DNA of 64,000 nucleotides, taken from contig JADJBM010000013.1 of assembly GCA_016703785.1 (NCBI GenBank), positions 114,788 to 178,787 on the forward strand. The letters are read 5' to 3'. Every line of letters begins with the position of its first letter. The stretch's first letter is position 1. A program made the translations under genes and the position numbers. The notes beneath the pieces are model-generated. The model saw only the letters and a list, made by a program, of their open reading frames with translations, made no database searches and had not been told where the DNA came from. Of the stretch, positions 29,954 to 39,549 are shown piece by piece. This DNA comes from Betaproteobacteria bacterium (GTDB taxonomy: Bacteria; Pseudomonadota; Gammaproteobacteria; Burkholderiales; Rhodocyclaceae).

Positions 29954-31520
29954 TTTGAGCGATCCTCCGGGGAGTATAGGCGCGTGGGCGATTTTCGTCC
30001 GCACCCAAGGTTTGCAGATGTTCGCGGAATTCCTCGAGGGTTGCCTTGAGGCAACTCATTTCATGGGAATCCGCCCAGGCCATGCGCAGCCGTTCAAGCG
30101 GCACCGTCGGCCGCAGGTGCGGCTCGCGTTGGCCGTAAAGACGCTGCTCCGTGAATTGCGTGCCGAATCTGTAGGCGCAACTGCCCTCGCGGCAACCGGT
30201 GACAAGTACGCCGTCGGCGCCGCCACGCAGGGCATACTCGACGAAGCTGGGCGGCAGGAGGCCGGTGCACATCAGGGTCATTACGGCCGTATTGCCGCTT
30301 TCAAGGCGACGCGCATCCACGGCGCAATCGCAGCCGAAGACGGCGATTTTCACCGGCCCGGTCAAGGCAGCGATCTTGCGTTCCATCTCTTCGCGCAGCG
30401 CATCGACAGGCTGCTGCGGCATGTCGATTCCTGTCACGAGTTGCTCGACGCTGCGGAAGGGCGTCGAAGAGGGGCAGGCGCCGGCGCAGATGCCGCAGGA
30501 GGCACACAGCTCGGGGATGACGTGTGCGAGCTGGTGGCCGGGCTTGTCCGGGTGCGGCAGCATGGCAATGGCGCCGTAGGGGCAATCGTCGAAGCAGCGG
30601 CGGCAGCCGTTGCAGTTGGGTGGATTGACGACGGCGATCGGCTCCTGCTTCGGATGCGGCAGCAGCGGCAGCAGCAGCAGCAGCAGGGTCAAAACGGCGG
30701 CGATGGCCCACAGTCCGGCCGGCGATGTCAGGTACATCAGCGGGTGGATGAACAGGTAGTACCAGTCGATATGCAGGACGGTCGGCACAAACGAAAGGTC
30801 GGCCCGGCCATGCGATACCGTCGGCTTGACCATCGCGAGGAAGAGCAGCGTCGCCAGCGTGCCGAGGGCCAGGGAACGCGAGGGGAAGACGTCGGACTGA
30901 GAGACGCGCTGGATGTGTACCCACAGGGCAAGCAGCAGGATCAGCGGGATGCCGATGTGCAGGAAAACCAGCAGCGAGAAGAAGCGGTCGGTGAGGGCGC
31001 CCGGCGTGAGGAAGTTGCGTGTCGCAGGATCGGTAAAGATGGGCAGCCAGTCGAACCATTCGATGCTGGCAATGGCCGAGAACTGGCCCAACTGGTCCCA
31101 GACCAGCCAGTAGCCGCCGATGCCCGAAGCGTAGACCAGCCAGATCAGTGGCACGCCGGTGATCCAGGAGAACCAGCGGAAGCCATAATAGCGGCCGTAG
31201 AAGAATTCGCGCACGAGGTGCAACAGCATCACCAGCACGAGGCCATCGGCCGCGTAGCGGTGCAGGCTGCGCAGGATGCCGCCGAGCCACCATTGCTCGT
31301 GGGTGTAATAGTTGATCGAGCTGAACACGTCTTCGACGCCGGTGTCGAGGACGATGAAGAGGTAGATGCCGGTGGCGAGGACGATCCAGACGAAATAGAA
31401 GCCAAGTGCACCCAGATGCCGCCAGGGATTACCGGCGGTACCGAAGATCGCATCGAAAAAGGCTTCAATGCGCTGCAACAGGACGAAGCCGCCCTGGCGA
31501 ATGAAAGCGAACGAACTCAC
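29946..31520 (-). CDS. Cytochrome b - 2x[4Fe-4S] ferredoxin - MvhD fusion protein
   Basis: A 524-aa inner-membrane fusion starting at GTG 31520. Residues 1 to about 285 are a diheme cytochrome b with HRYAADGLVLVMLLH and HIGIPLILLLALWVH. About 295-360 is a two-cluster ferredoxin (C303 in CNGCRRCFDDCP, and CASCGICAGACP). About 390-500 is an MvhD-type module (FGCDCAVDARR, MCTGLLPPSFVEYALRGGAD, GCREGSCAYRFG) as found beside heterodisulfide reductases and in QmoB. It would link the quinone pool to iron-sulfur electron carriers. It leads an operon with a small membrane protein and a divergent heme-copper subunit. Confidence 0.85.
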   Translation of the reverse strand: MSSFAFIRQGGFVLLQRIEAFFDAIFGTAGNPWRHLGALGFYFVWIVLATGIYLFIVLDTGVEDVFSSINYYTHEQWWLGGILRSLHRYAADGLVLVMLLHLVREFFYGRYYGFRWFSWITGVPLIWLVYASGIGGYWLVWDQLGQFSAIASIEWFDWLPIFTDPATRNFLTPGALTDRFFSLLVFLHIGIPLILLLALWVHIQRVSQSDVFPSRSLALGTLATLLFLAMVKPTVSHGRADLSFVPTVLHIDWYYLFIHPLMYLTSPAGLWAIAAVLTLLLLLLPLLPHPKQEPIAVVNPPNCNGCRRCFDDCPYGAIAMLPHPDKPGHQLAHVIPELCASCGICAGACPSSTPFRSVEQLVTGIDMPQQPVDALREEMERKIAALTGPVKIAVFGCDCAVDARRLESGNTAVMTLMCTGLLPPSFVEYALRGGADGVLVTGCREGSCAYRFGTQFTEQRLYGQREPHLRPTVPLERLRMAWADSHEMSCLKATLEEFREHLQTLGADENRPRAYTPRRIAQNG

Positions 31521-31555
31521 GTTGGGATACCCGCGGACGGGTTTATTAGAGTTTT

Positions 31556-31597
31556 ATGATATGTATTTGAGGCGTCAAGCGACTTGACCAGAGTCAA
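31556..31597 (-). promoter_or_regulatory. DNR/FNR-type box and -10 for the cytochrome b-MvhD operon
   Basis: TTGAC-CAGA-GTCAA (31584-31597) is a perfect palindromic box of the same form as the proximal nirS2 box. On the minus strand TATCAT (31556-31561) is at -10 and the box centre at about -41.5. The box overlaps the end of the SCO1 gene. Confidence 0.7.
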
Positions 31598-32439
31598 ACT
31601 CGGGGGCGTTTCCTTATTCGCATTTCTTTCCAGAGGAACCAGGCGATGTACACGAAGAACGTAAGGAAGCCGGCTATCTCTAAGATAAGCGTGTAATTGA
31701 AGCGGTATTGTCCTGTTTTCGGGTCATAGACCGAGCAGAGGATGCGTACGCGGTCAAGGATGTCTGCCACGGCATCGGTCTGGGCCACCGGTGCGCCGGT
31801 AATCAATTGCTTGAGCGGTTCGACCAGCATTTCGGCGTTGAGGGACTCTCCATAGATTTGCCGGTAGATTTTCCCCTCGTGGTCGACGAGCGTGACCTGG
31901 ACGATATGATCGAAGCCGGCGGGTGTGGCCGCGTAGCTGAAGCCGAGGTTTTTCGTCAGGTCGTCGACGATGGCCATCGCCGGACTGAGAAACTTCCAGT
32001 TGGGGAACACGATGCCGTTCTGGGTGGAAAAAGCCTTCATTGCTGAAGGGGTATCGAAGGGCTGGTTGAAGCCGATGCTGATCACATTGAAGCGGTCTGC
32101 ACCAAGGACGGCGACAGTGCTGGTGACGGCCTTCTGCAGGTTCTTGGTGGTGGTTGGGCAGACCTCGAAGCAGCCGGTATAGATGAAACTCACCAGTAGC
32201 GGTTTGCCGCGATAAGACGCGAGCCGCACCGGCTTATCATCGCGATCGAGCAGGGTGAAATCACCGACCGGCTGATTCACGACGGACTGTGACAGCTTTA
32301 GCGCCTTTTCCTCGTCCAACACTGGCACGTTGGGCGCAGACGCCGGATTGAGCGGGCGGGAGGCGATCCTGTCTTCACCTTGAGCGGCGGGGATTACCGT
32401 TGAGCAGAGCAGAAGCAGGGCAAAGCAGAATGTGCGCAT
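31594..32439 (-). CDS. SCO1/SenC family copper chaperone
   Basis: A membrane-anchored periplasmic thioredoxin-fold protein of about 281 aa that delivers copper to CuA-type subunit II. Signal peptide MRTFCFALLLLCSTVIPAAQG, copper-binding CFEVCP motif, distal histidine in GFDHIVQVTLVD, and an added C-terminal membrane helix (LEIAGFLTFFVYIAWFLW), longer than ordinary SCO1. The start is uncertain (ATGs at 32439, 32457, 32466; none with a clear ribosome-binding site). Its place behind the CuA and subunit I genes matches the norSY-senC arrangement of nitrifiers. Confidence 0.85.
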   Translation of the reverse strand: MRTFCFALLLLCSTVIPAAQGEDRIASRPLNPASAPNVPVLDEEKALKLSQSVVNQPVGDFTLLDRDDKPVRLASYRGKPLLVSFIYTGCFEVCPTTTKNLQKAVTSTVAVLGADRFNVISIGFNQPFDTPSAMKAFSTQNGIVFPNWKFLSPAMAIVDDLTKNLGFSYAATPAGFDHIVQVTLVDHEGKIYRQIYGESLNAEMLVEPLKQLITGAPVAQTDAVADILDRVRILCSVYDPKTGQYRFNYTLILEIAGFLTFFVYIAWFLWKEMRIRKRPRV

Positions 32440-32508
32440 GGCTGGAATGTTGTGCATGGGCCGCATGATCTCTGTCGCCTGCTGGAGCGTCAAGCGGACA
32501 GGTCAAAT

Positions 32509-32535
32509 AAAAAGGGCCGCTTGCGCGGCCCTTTT
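32509..32535. terminator. Bidirectional terminator between the heme-copper subunit I and SCO1 genes
   Basis: AAAAAGGGCCGC (32509-32520), loop TTGC, GCGGCCCTTTT (32525-32535). The A-rich left side gives a U-run for the minus-strand operon. Confidence 0.85.
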
Positions 32536-32571
32536 CGGATCGATCCGGCCTTGTGGCCGGGATGACCGATA

Positions 32572-34257
32572 TTACGCCATACTCCACAGAGAGGACAGGT
32601 ACTTCCAGTTCACGAAGTAGTAGAGAATGAACGACGTGAGGAAGATCAGCGCCAGCACCATCGTGCCCGGCGTAGCAGGCGGATGGGCTGCCCCGCCGGG
32701 GGTCGGGGCCGGCAGGGTCAGCGGGATCGGCGTGCTGCGCATCTCGCCTTCCTCCAGCTTCTTGCCGAAGAGCAGCGAGAAGACGATCTGCAGGATCCAC
32801 AGGCCGCCTGAGACGCAGGCGATCGTGCCGAAGATGCCGGTCAGACCCATCATCAGGTAGGCGGCACCCGGCCACTCGTAGGCCATCGGTGAACCGGCGA
32901 AGGCCATGTCCCAGTGGCGGCGGGCAACGCCCAGAGTGCCTGCGCCCATCATCACCAGCGCCACCATGTACATGGAGAGGCCGAAGAGATAGGGGAACAT
33001 CTTGGCGTAGCCGGGGAACAGCAACTCGCGCTTGAACAGCACCGGCACCAGGAAGTAGGTCAGACCCATGAAGGCCAGCGTGGTGCCGATGACGACCGTC
33101 GCGTGGAAGTGACCCGGCACGTAGATGGTGTTGTGGATCAGCATGTTGAGCTGTTCCGCGCCCATCATGACGCCGGAGATGCCGCCGAGGAAGCCGAAGC
33201 CGATCAAGGACAGGAACATCGACGAGAAGGCTGGATTGCCCCACGGCGCTTTCCTCAGCCACTCGAAGAGGCCCTTGTTATAGCCCTTCAGTCGTTGTGC
33301 CTGCTCGATGGCGCCCGGCACGGTCATGCCGTGGATCATTGAAGCCAGCACCGCGAAGTACATGAAGTACGAGGTGTTGACCACTTTCCACTCGGAACCC
33401 AGGCCTGGGTCCGACAGCAGGTGGTGGGCAGACGCGAGCTGCAGGAACAGGATGTACAGGAAGTAGGCCGAGCGGCTCACTTTCTCGGACATCGGCTTGG
33501 CGCCGAAGACGATGGCGGCGATGGCGTACCAGATCGCAACGTGGGCCGAAACGTTGATCTGCTGTGAACTGTGGCCCAAGGCCCACCAGACGGTGCGGTA
33601 CATCAAGGAGTCGATCTCGCGGATGTAGCCGAGTGACCAGAGCAGTGTCGGGATGAGGATGACTGCGCCTGAAGCGATTGTAAAGATGGCAATGATGCAG
33701 GCCGTCAGCGCGCCGAAGGTCACCAGCGGGATCGAGCCTTCATAGGTCTTCTCCGCCTTGGCCACCACCAGGGTGCCGAGGAAGATGAAGCAGGTGAGGA
33801 GCGCGCCCACGGCGAAGAGGATCAGGCCGAGGTAGAAATGCCACTTCGCTTGCATCGGCACGTAGGAGGTGAACATGACGCTCGACTCGCCCTGGAAGAT
33901 GGCGACGTTGGTCATGATCGCGCCGATCGCCATCAACCAGAAGGAGACCCAACCCAGCTTCGGCGTGGCCATCCGGCAACGCAGCAGCGTCGAGGAGGCG
34001 AACAGCAGCACGGCCATCTCGAAGAAGATGATCCAGAAGATCAGCATGTCGATGCCGTGGGCGGTCAGCACCATGTAAAACACATCGGCCTCGAGCAGCT
34101 TGACGGCTGGCCAGCGGGTGAGGATGACGCCCAGCGCCATGATGCCGCCGACGAGCAGCGAGAGCACGCCAGCGACAGCGTGCCAGCGCATCAGCTTCTC
34201 GGCGTTGGTGTCGAACTGAAGCCCGGATCGCGGGCAGATGCGGTAAGTCGTAGTCAT
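32572..34257 (-). CDS. Heme-copper oxidoreductase subunit I, NorY/NO-reductase-like
   Basis: A 561-aa inner-membrane protein with 12 or more helices. Low-spin heme ligand H67 (TAHGIDMLIFW), CuB-side helix VI GHSSQQINV (H229, with Q232/Q233 where oxidases have HPEVY), helix VII HH at 278-279 (ASAHHLLSDP), and helix X H383/H385 (PGHFHATVVIGTTLAFMG). The missing tyrosine argues for NO reductase (sNOR/eNOR type) rather than oxygen reductase; that is inference. It works with the CuA subunit encoded 12 bp upstream, and SCO1 follows, as in norSY-senC. A minus-strand FNR-like box precedes the operon. Confidence 0.8.
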   Translation of the reverse strand: MTTTYRICPRSGLQFDTNAEKLMRWHAVAGVLSLLVGGIMALGVILTRWPAVKLLEADVFYMVLTAHGIDMLIFWIIFFEMAVLLFASSTLLRCRMATPKLGWVSFWLMAIGAIMTNVAIFQGESSVMFTSYVPMQAKWHFYLGLILFAVGALLTCFIFLGTLVVAKAEKTYEGSIPLVTFGALTACIIAIFTIASGAVILIPTLLWSLGYIREIDSLMYRTVWWALGHSSQQINVSAHVAIWYAIAAIVFGAKPMSEKVSRSAYFLYILFLQLASAHHLLSDPGLGSEWKVVNTSYFMYFAVLASMIHGMTVPGAIEQAQRLKGYNKGLFEWLRKAPWGNPAFSSMFLSLIGFGFLGGISGVMMGAEQLNMLIHNTIYVPGHFHATVVIGTTLAFMGLTYFLVPVLFKRELLFPGYAKMFPYLFGLSMYMVALVMMGAGTLGVARRHWDMAFAGSPMAYEWPGAAYLMMGLTGIFGTIACVSGGLWILQIVFSLLFGKKLEEGEMRSTPIPLTLPAPTPGGAAHPPATPGTMVLALIFLTSFILYYFVNWKYLSSLWSMA

Positions 34258-34269
34258 TTACACGCCCCC

Positions 34270-34815
34270 TTATTTCACGTACATGCGCCCGACCATCGTG
34301 TGATGGCCGATGCCGCAGTATTCGTTGCAGACGATGGAGTAGATGCCGGCCGCATTCGGCGTGATCTTGATCACATGGTCGTAGTTCGGATGCACCTGGA
34401 TGTTGATGTTCTGCGGCTGCAGCGAGAAGCCGTGCATGTAGTCCATCGCAGACAGGTGCAGCTTGTAGGTCTTGCCGTGCTCAAGTTCATAGACGGGCCA
34501 CCAGTCCCACAAGCGGCCTATCAGGTAGATGTCGGAACCGGCGGGCGGTTTGACGATGGGAAACTGCTTTTCAGCCTCGTCGCCGGTACGTACCGTGTAT
34601 TGATCGACTACGGCCTGCGTCTTTGCGGCGTACATTTCCTTGGTCGTCTTGTAGGTCTCGTTGGCGAGGTTCTGGTTGCCGAAGATATGCCACCAGATCA
34701 TCATTGCGAACATCACCAATGACCAGACTAGCGCTATAGCGATCCAGGTGAATTCGAGTTTGTCGATCGGTTGGTTCCACCAGACCCGCTCTGAGGGCGG
34801 TAGGATTGCACTCAT
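34270..34815 (-). CDS. Heme-copper oxidoreductase subunit II with CuA site (NorS-like)
   Basis: A 181-aa protein with one N-terminal membrane helix (FTWIAIALVWSLVMFAMMIW) and a periplasmic cupredoxin domain. All CuA ligands are visible: H128 (MHGFSLQ), C163, C167, H171 and M174 in CNEYCGIGHHTM. It would accept electrons from cytochrome c or cupredoxin and pass them to subunit I. It is shorter than ordinary CoxB (single helix). It lies 36 bp after a 49-aa membrane peptide and 12 bp before subunit I. Confidence 0.85.
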   Translation of the reverse strand: MSAILPPSERVWWNQPIDKLEFTWIAIALVWSLVMFAMMIWWHIFGNQNLANETYKTTKEMYAAKTQAVVDQYTVRTGDEAEKQFPIVKPPAGSDIYLIGRLWDWWPVYELEHGKTYKLHLSAMDYMHGFSLQPQNINIQVHPNYDHVIKITPNAAGIYSIVCNEYCGIGHHTMVGRMYVK

Positions 34816-34851
34816 CAGTATTTCTCCCTGAAGTTAAAGGCTGCCGATCCG

Positions 34852-35001
34852 TTAACGGGCGACCGGAATATTGGCAATTTCCATCACGCCCCAGAGGACG
34901 TAGAGGACAGTGGGAATCGTAATGCCCAGGAAGAGCAGCAGGAACGGGTTGTCCAGTACCTGCTGCATTACCGGGATGCGTTCTTCTTGTTGATCAGCCA
35001 T
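34852..35001 (-). CDS. 49-aa single-span membrane peptide leading the NorSY-like operon
   Basis: An open frame of 49 codons starting at ATG 35001 behind GGAGG (8 bp spacing): polar start MADQQEERIPVMQQVLDNPF, a hydrophobic span LLLFLGITIPTVLYVLWGVM, and tail EIANIPVAR. It lies in the same orientation 36 bp before the CuA subunit gene. It may be a small accessory subunit, as CcoQ- or CtaF-like peptides are in other heme-copper complexes. No family recognised. Confidence 0.7.
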   Translation of the reverse strand: MADQQEERIPVMQQVLDNPFLLLFLGITIPTVLYVLWGVMEIANIPVAR

Positions 35002-35099
35002 TTAAGCCTCCTTTTTTGCCGCGCGTGACGCGGTTCGTGATCAGACAAACTACGGGGATTTAACGGGCAAAATGGTGCCTTGGAGGAGTGCCGAATAGT

Positions 35100-35172
35100 T
35101 TGATCTAGGTTAAGAAACACCCAAATACGCAGTCACTTGCATGCGGCAGTGCGGCACGTTGTCGCATATAAT
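35100..35172. promoter_or_regulatory. FNR-like box between the NorSY-like operon and ctaA
   Basis: TTGAT-CTAG-GTTAA (35100-35113) has one mismatch to TTGAY-N4-RTCAA. For the minus-strand operon the class II -10 would be CACCAT (35072-35077), weak. For ctaA, TATAAT at 35167-35172 puts the box about 72 bp before the start, a class I distance. Confidence 0.45.
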
Positions 35173-35223
35173 TTCGCTACGGAAATCCGGCCGTAAAATC
35201 CCGAAAAAGTCGACATCAGAAAA

Positions 35224-36279
35224 ATGAATCCTGCCGCGCGCCGCCAGATCGCCCTCTGGCTATTCGTCTGTTCCGCCATGGTCCTTGCCACCGTCGTTGT
35301 CGGCGGCGTAACGCGGCTGACGCACTCGGGGCTGTCCATCGTCGAGTGGCAGCCGCTGGTCGGCACTCTGCCGCCGCTGTCGCATGCCGACTGGCTCGAA
35401 GTCTTTGAAAAATATAAGCTGACTCCCGAATACCAGCAGGTCAATCACAGCATGTCCCTCGATGAATTCAAGGGCATCTTCTGGTGGGAATACGCACACC
35501 GCGTCCTCGGCAGGGCCATCGGCATGGTCTTTTTCCTGCCCTTCCTCTATTTTTTGTTGCGGCGCATGATCGATCGCCCCCTTGTCCCCAGGCTGGCGGG
35601 CATATTCATTCTGGGTGGATTACAGGGTGCGATGGGCTGGTACATGGTGAAAAGCGGTCTCGTCGACGATCCGCACGTCAGTCAGTACCGCCTCACGGCC
35701 CATCTCACCCTTGCGTTCATGATCTTCGTCGCCATGATGTGGGTGGCGATGGACCTGTTGACGGAGCGAGGCGGGCGCATGGTCGACCAGGCCATCCTCA
35801 AGCTCAGACGGTTCGGCTTCTGGTTGGCACTGCTGGTGCTCTACATGGTGGTCAGCGGCGGATTCGTCGCCGGCATCCGTGCCGGCAAAGCCTACAACAC
35901 GTTTCCCCTCATGAACGGCCATGCCGTGCCGCCCGAAATCTGGCTGCCTGAGCTCGGCATGCTGAATTTCTTCAACAACATGGCCACGGTGCAATTCGAT
36001 CACCGCCTCGGCGCCTGGCTGCTGGCCATCCTCGCGCCCTGGTTCTGGCTGTGCCTTCAGCGCTCAGCGGCAAGTGCCCGGGCCAAGTGGGCCGGGCATG
36101 CACTCCTGCTGGCCCTGGCCGGCCAGATATCGCTGGGCATCGCCACCCTGCTCACTTTCGTACCCGAGCCGGTCATTGCACTGGCGGCGGCCCACCAAGG
36201 CGGCGCGATGGTGCTCCTCGGCATCGTTCTCTGGGCGAACCACGAACTGCGCGTGGTGCCCATGCAACGAGGCTTCTGA
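35224..36279 (+). CDS. ctaA: Heme A synthase (COX15/CtaA)
   Basis: A 351-aa inner-membrane protein with eight helices that oxidises heme O to heme A. The COX15-type signature GGVTRLTHSGLSIVEW lies near residue 27; heme-ligand histidines occur in FWWEYAHRVLGR, RLTAHLTLAF, VQFDHRLGAW and AAAHQGGAMV. It overlaps the next gene by one base (TGATG). No heme O synthase is in the window. Confidence 0.93.
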   Translation: MNPAARRQIALWLFVCSAMVLATVVVGGVTRLTHSGLSIVEWQPLVGTLPPLSHADWLEVFEKYKLTPEYQQVNHSMSLDEFKGIFWWEYAHRVLGRAIGMVFFLPFLYFLLRRMIDRPLVPRLAGIFILGGLQGAMGWYMVKSGLVDDPHVSQYRLTAHLTLAFMIFVAMMWVAMDLLTERGGRMVDQAILKLRRFGFWLALLVLYMVVSGGFVAGIRAGKAYNTFPLMNGHAVPPEIWLPELGMLNFFNNMATVQFDHRLGAWLLAILAPWFWLCLQRSAASARAKWAGHALLLALAGQISLGIATLLTFVPEPVIALAAAHQGGAMVLLGIVLWANHELRVVPMQRGF

Positions 36280-37190
36280 TGCAAAGCCGGCGCGTTCGCG
36301 CCCTGGCTCTGCTTACCTGTCTGCTGTCCATTCTGGTCGTGTTGGTCAGCGCCTATTTGCGTCTTTCCGGCGCCGGCTTGGGCTGTGCCAATTGGCCCGA
36401 CTGCTACGGGAGAATTCTCACAGGCTTGCCGCATGCACCCTGGGAAGGCGCCCGGCTGGCGCATCGCATCGTTGCCACGCTGGCGCTGCTGGCGGGCATC
36501 CTGCTCGTGTGGCGCTGCTGGCGGCCGCAGCCCTTGCAGCCTGCTGCGCGCTACGCGACGCTGCTCCTGATGCTGATGCTGTTCCTTTCCGTCGTCGGGG
36601 TATGGAGTTCGGATCCGCGCATGGCGCTGGTGAATTTCATCAACCTGATCGGAGGGCTCGGGCTGGTGACATTCTCGTGGCGGGTGGCCATCACGGCAGA
36701 GCCCTCGCGACTGCTGGAACGTGGGACCGGCGGGTGGTTATGCCGCGTGGCGATTGCGGTCATGACGCTGACGGTGCTGCTGGGGGGGCTCATCGGTGCG
36801 CGCTATGCGGCGTCGGCCTGCGGCACGCTGCCCGATTGCCAGGGCGCCTGGTGGCCGCCATTGCAGGGTTGGTCGGCGCTGCATCCCTTTGTTACGCTGG
36901 CGGGCCCGGCCGGGCCGGGCGAGGCCGATGGTGTGGCGCTGCACCTGCTGCACCGCTACGCTGCCGCGCTGGCGGGACTACTGCTGTTTGTCGTGTCGCT
37001 GCGCCTGCGCACCGTGCCGAGGGCACGCCGCGCCGTGCTGGCGGTGCTGACTTTGCTGGCGGGGGAAATCCTGATCGGCGTGCTGATGGTGGCGAGCGGA
37101 TTTTCGCTCTGGCTGGGAGTGGCCCACAACGTCGGCGCTGCGCTATTACTGGCGGCGACAGCTAGCCTGCTGCACACCCTGCGAAAATAA
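36279..37190 (+). CDS. Second COX15/CtaA family protein
   Basis: A 303-aa polytopic protein of the same superfamily but divergent: LSAYLRLSGAGLGCANWPDC fits the short bacterial CtaA type, RLAHRIVATLALL, LLHRYAAALAGLL and VAHNVGAALLL carry the conserved histidines, and cysteine pairs occur in GLGCANWPDC and SACGTLPDC. Its start overlaps the ctaA stop. A duplicated, diverged heme A synthase half or a regulatory or alternative heme-modifying enzyme are both possible. Confidence 0.8.
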   Translation: MQSRRVRALALLTCLLSILVVLVSAYLRLSGAGLGCANWPDCYGRILTGLPHAPWEGARLAHRIVATLALLAGILLVWRCWRPQPLQPAARYATLLLMLMLFLSVVGVWSSDPRMALVNFINLIGGLGLVTFSWRVAITAEPSRLLERGTGGWLCRVAIAVMTLTVLLGGLIGARYAASACGTLPDCQGAWWPPLQGWSALHPFVTLAGPAGPGEADGVALHLLHRYAAALAGLLLFVVSLRLRTVPRARRAVLAVLTLLAGEILIGVLMVASGFSLWLGVAHNVGAALLLAATASLLHTLRK

Positions 37191-37192
37191 AA

Positions 37193-37215
37193 AAGCCCGT
37201 GGATCGCACGGGCTT
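37193..37215. terminator. Bidirectional terminator between ctaA-like gene and panD
   Basis: AAGCCCGTG (37193-37201), loop GATCG, CACGGGCTT (37207-37215), preceded by an A-run and followed by a short T-rich stretch. Confidence 0.8.
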
Positions 37216-37235
37216 GCTTTCCCTCGGGGCCCGGG

Positions 37236-37616
37236 TCAGGCCAGTTGCACGGGAATCTTGTGGCGCTGGTTCATCATCCGGTTGCGCGAATCGACGTAAA
37301 CCAGATCGGGTTCGAATCGGGCGAGTTCCGCCTCGTCGTACATCGCATAGGTGGCGATGATGAGGAGGTCGCCGGGCGCCGCCTTGCGGGCCGCGGCGCC
37401 GTTCACCGAAATGATGCCGGTGCCGCGCTCGGCGGAAATGGCATAGGTGGTGAAGCGCTCACCGTTATTGACGTTGTAGATGTCGATCTGCTGATACTCG
37501 CGGATATCCGCGGCATCGAGCAGATCCTGGTCGATCGCGCAGGAACCTTCATAGTGCAGTTCAGCGTGTGTAACCGTTACGCGGTGCAGCTTGGACTTGA
37601 GCATCATCCGTTGCAT
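37236..37616 (-). CDS. panD: Aspartate 1-decarboxylase
   Basis: PanD (126 aa) decarboxylates aspartate to beta-alanine for pantothenate. The proenzyme self-cleavage site is visible in [10 protein letters not shown] (Gly-Ser bond), generating the pyruvoyl group, with the substrate lysine in [17 protein letters not shown]. It lies next to panC and panB on the same strand, though 124 bp downstream of panC. Confidence 0.96.
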   Translation of the reverse strand: MQRMMLKSKLHRVTVTHAELHYEGSCAIDQDLLDAADIREYQQIDIYNVNNGERFTTYAISAERGTGIISVNGAAARKAAPGDLLIIATYAMYDEAELARFEPDLVYVDSRNRMMNQRHKIPVQLA

Positions 37617-37740
37617 CGTGGTCGCTCCTTCTCTCAGTGCCCCAGCAGCAAGGGCGGGTACTAGTAGCTGGCAGGTTGCGGTTTCCTCTCCCGCAAGGTG
37701 CGCTGCTGGTGCTCCGCCGGCCTGAGCGCATGGCGGAGCC

Positions 37741-39394
<1,654 letters not shown>

Positions 39395-39549
39395 GTCGTT
39401 GCTTGCCCAAGGATCGAGCGCGCATCATAGCCGGTCGGATGCCGCGTGCGAAAGAGGAAATATATCGCGCCTTGCATCCATCCGCTTTGGCAGGCAACGC
39501 ATCTCACGGGGAAAGTCCGACAGGCTGCTAATGCATGTCACCGTCGGAA

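Noticed and set aside
29954..30004. Longer N-terminus (ATG 30004) for the 172-aa membrane protein
   Set aside because: The ATG at 29953 has a GGAGG site and puts the membrane helix near the N-terminus; the extension has no membrane or signal features.
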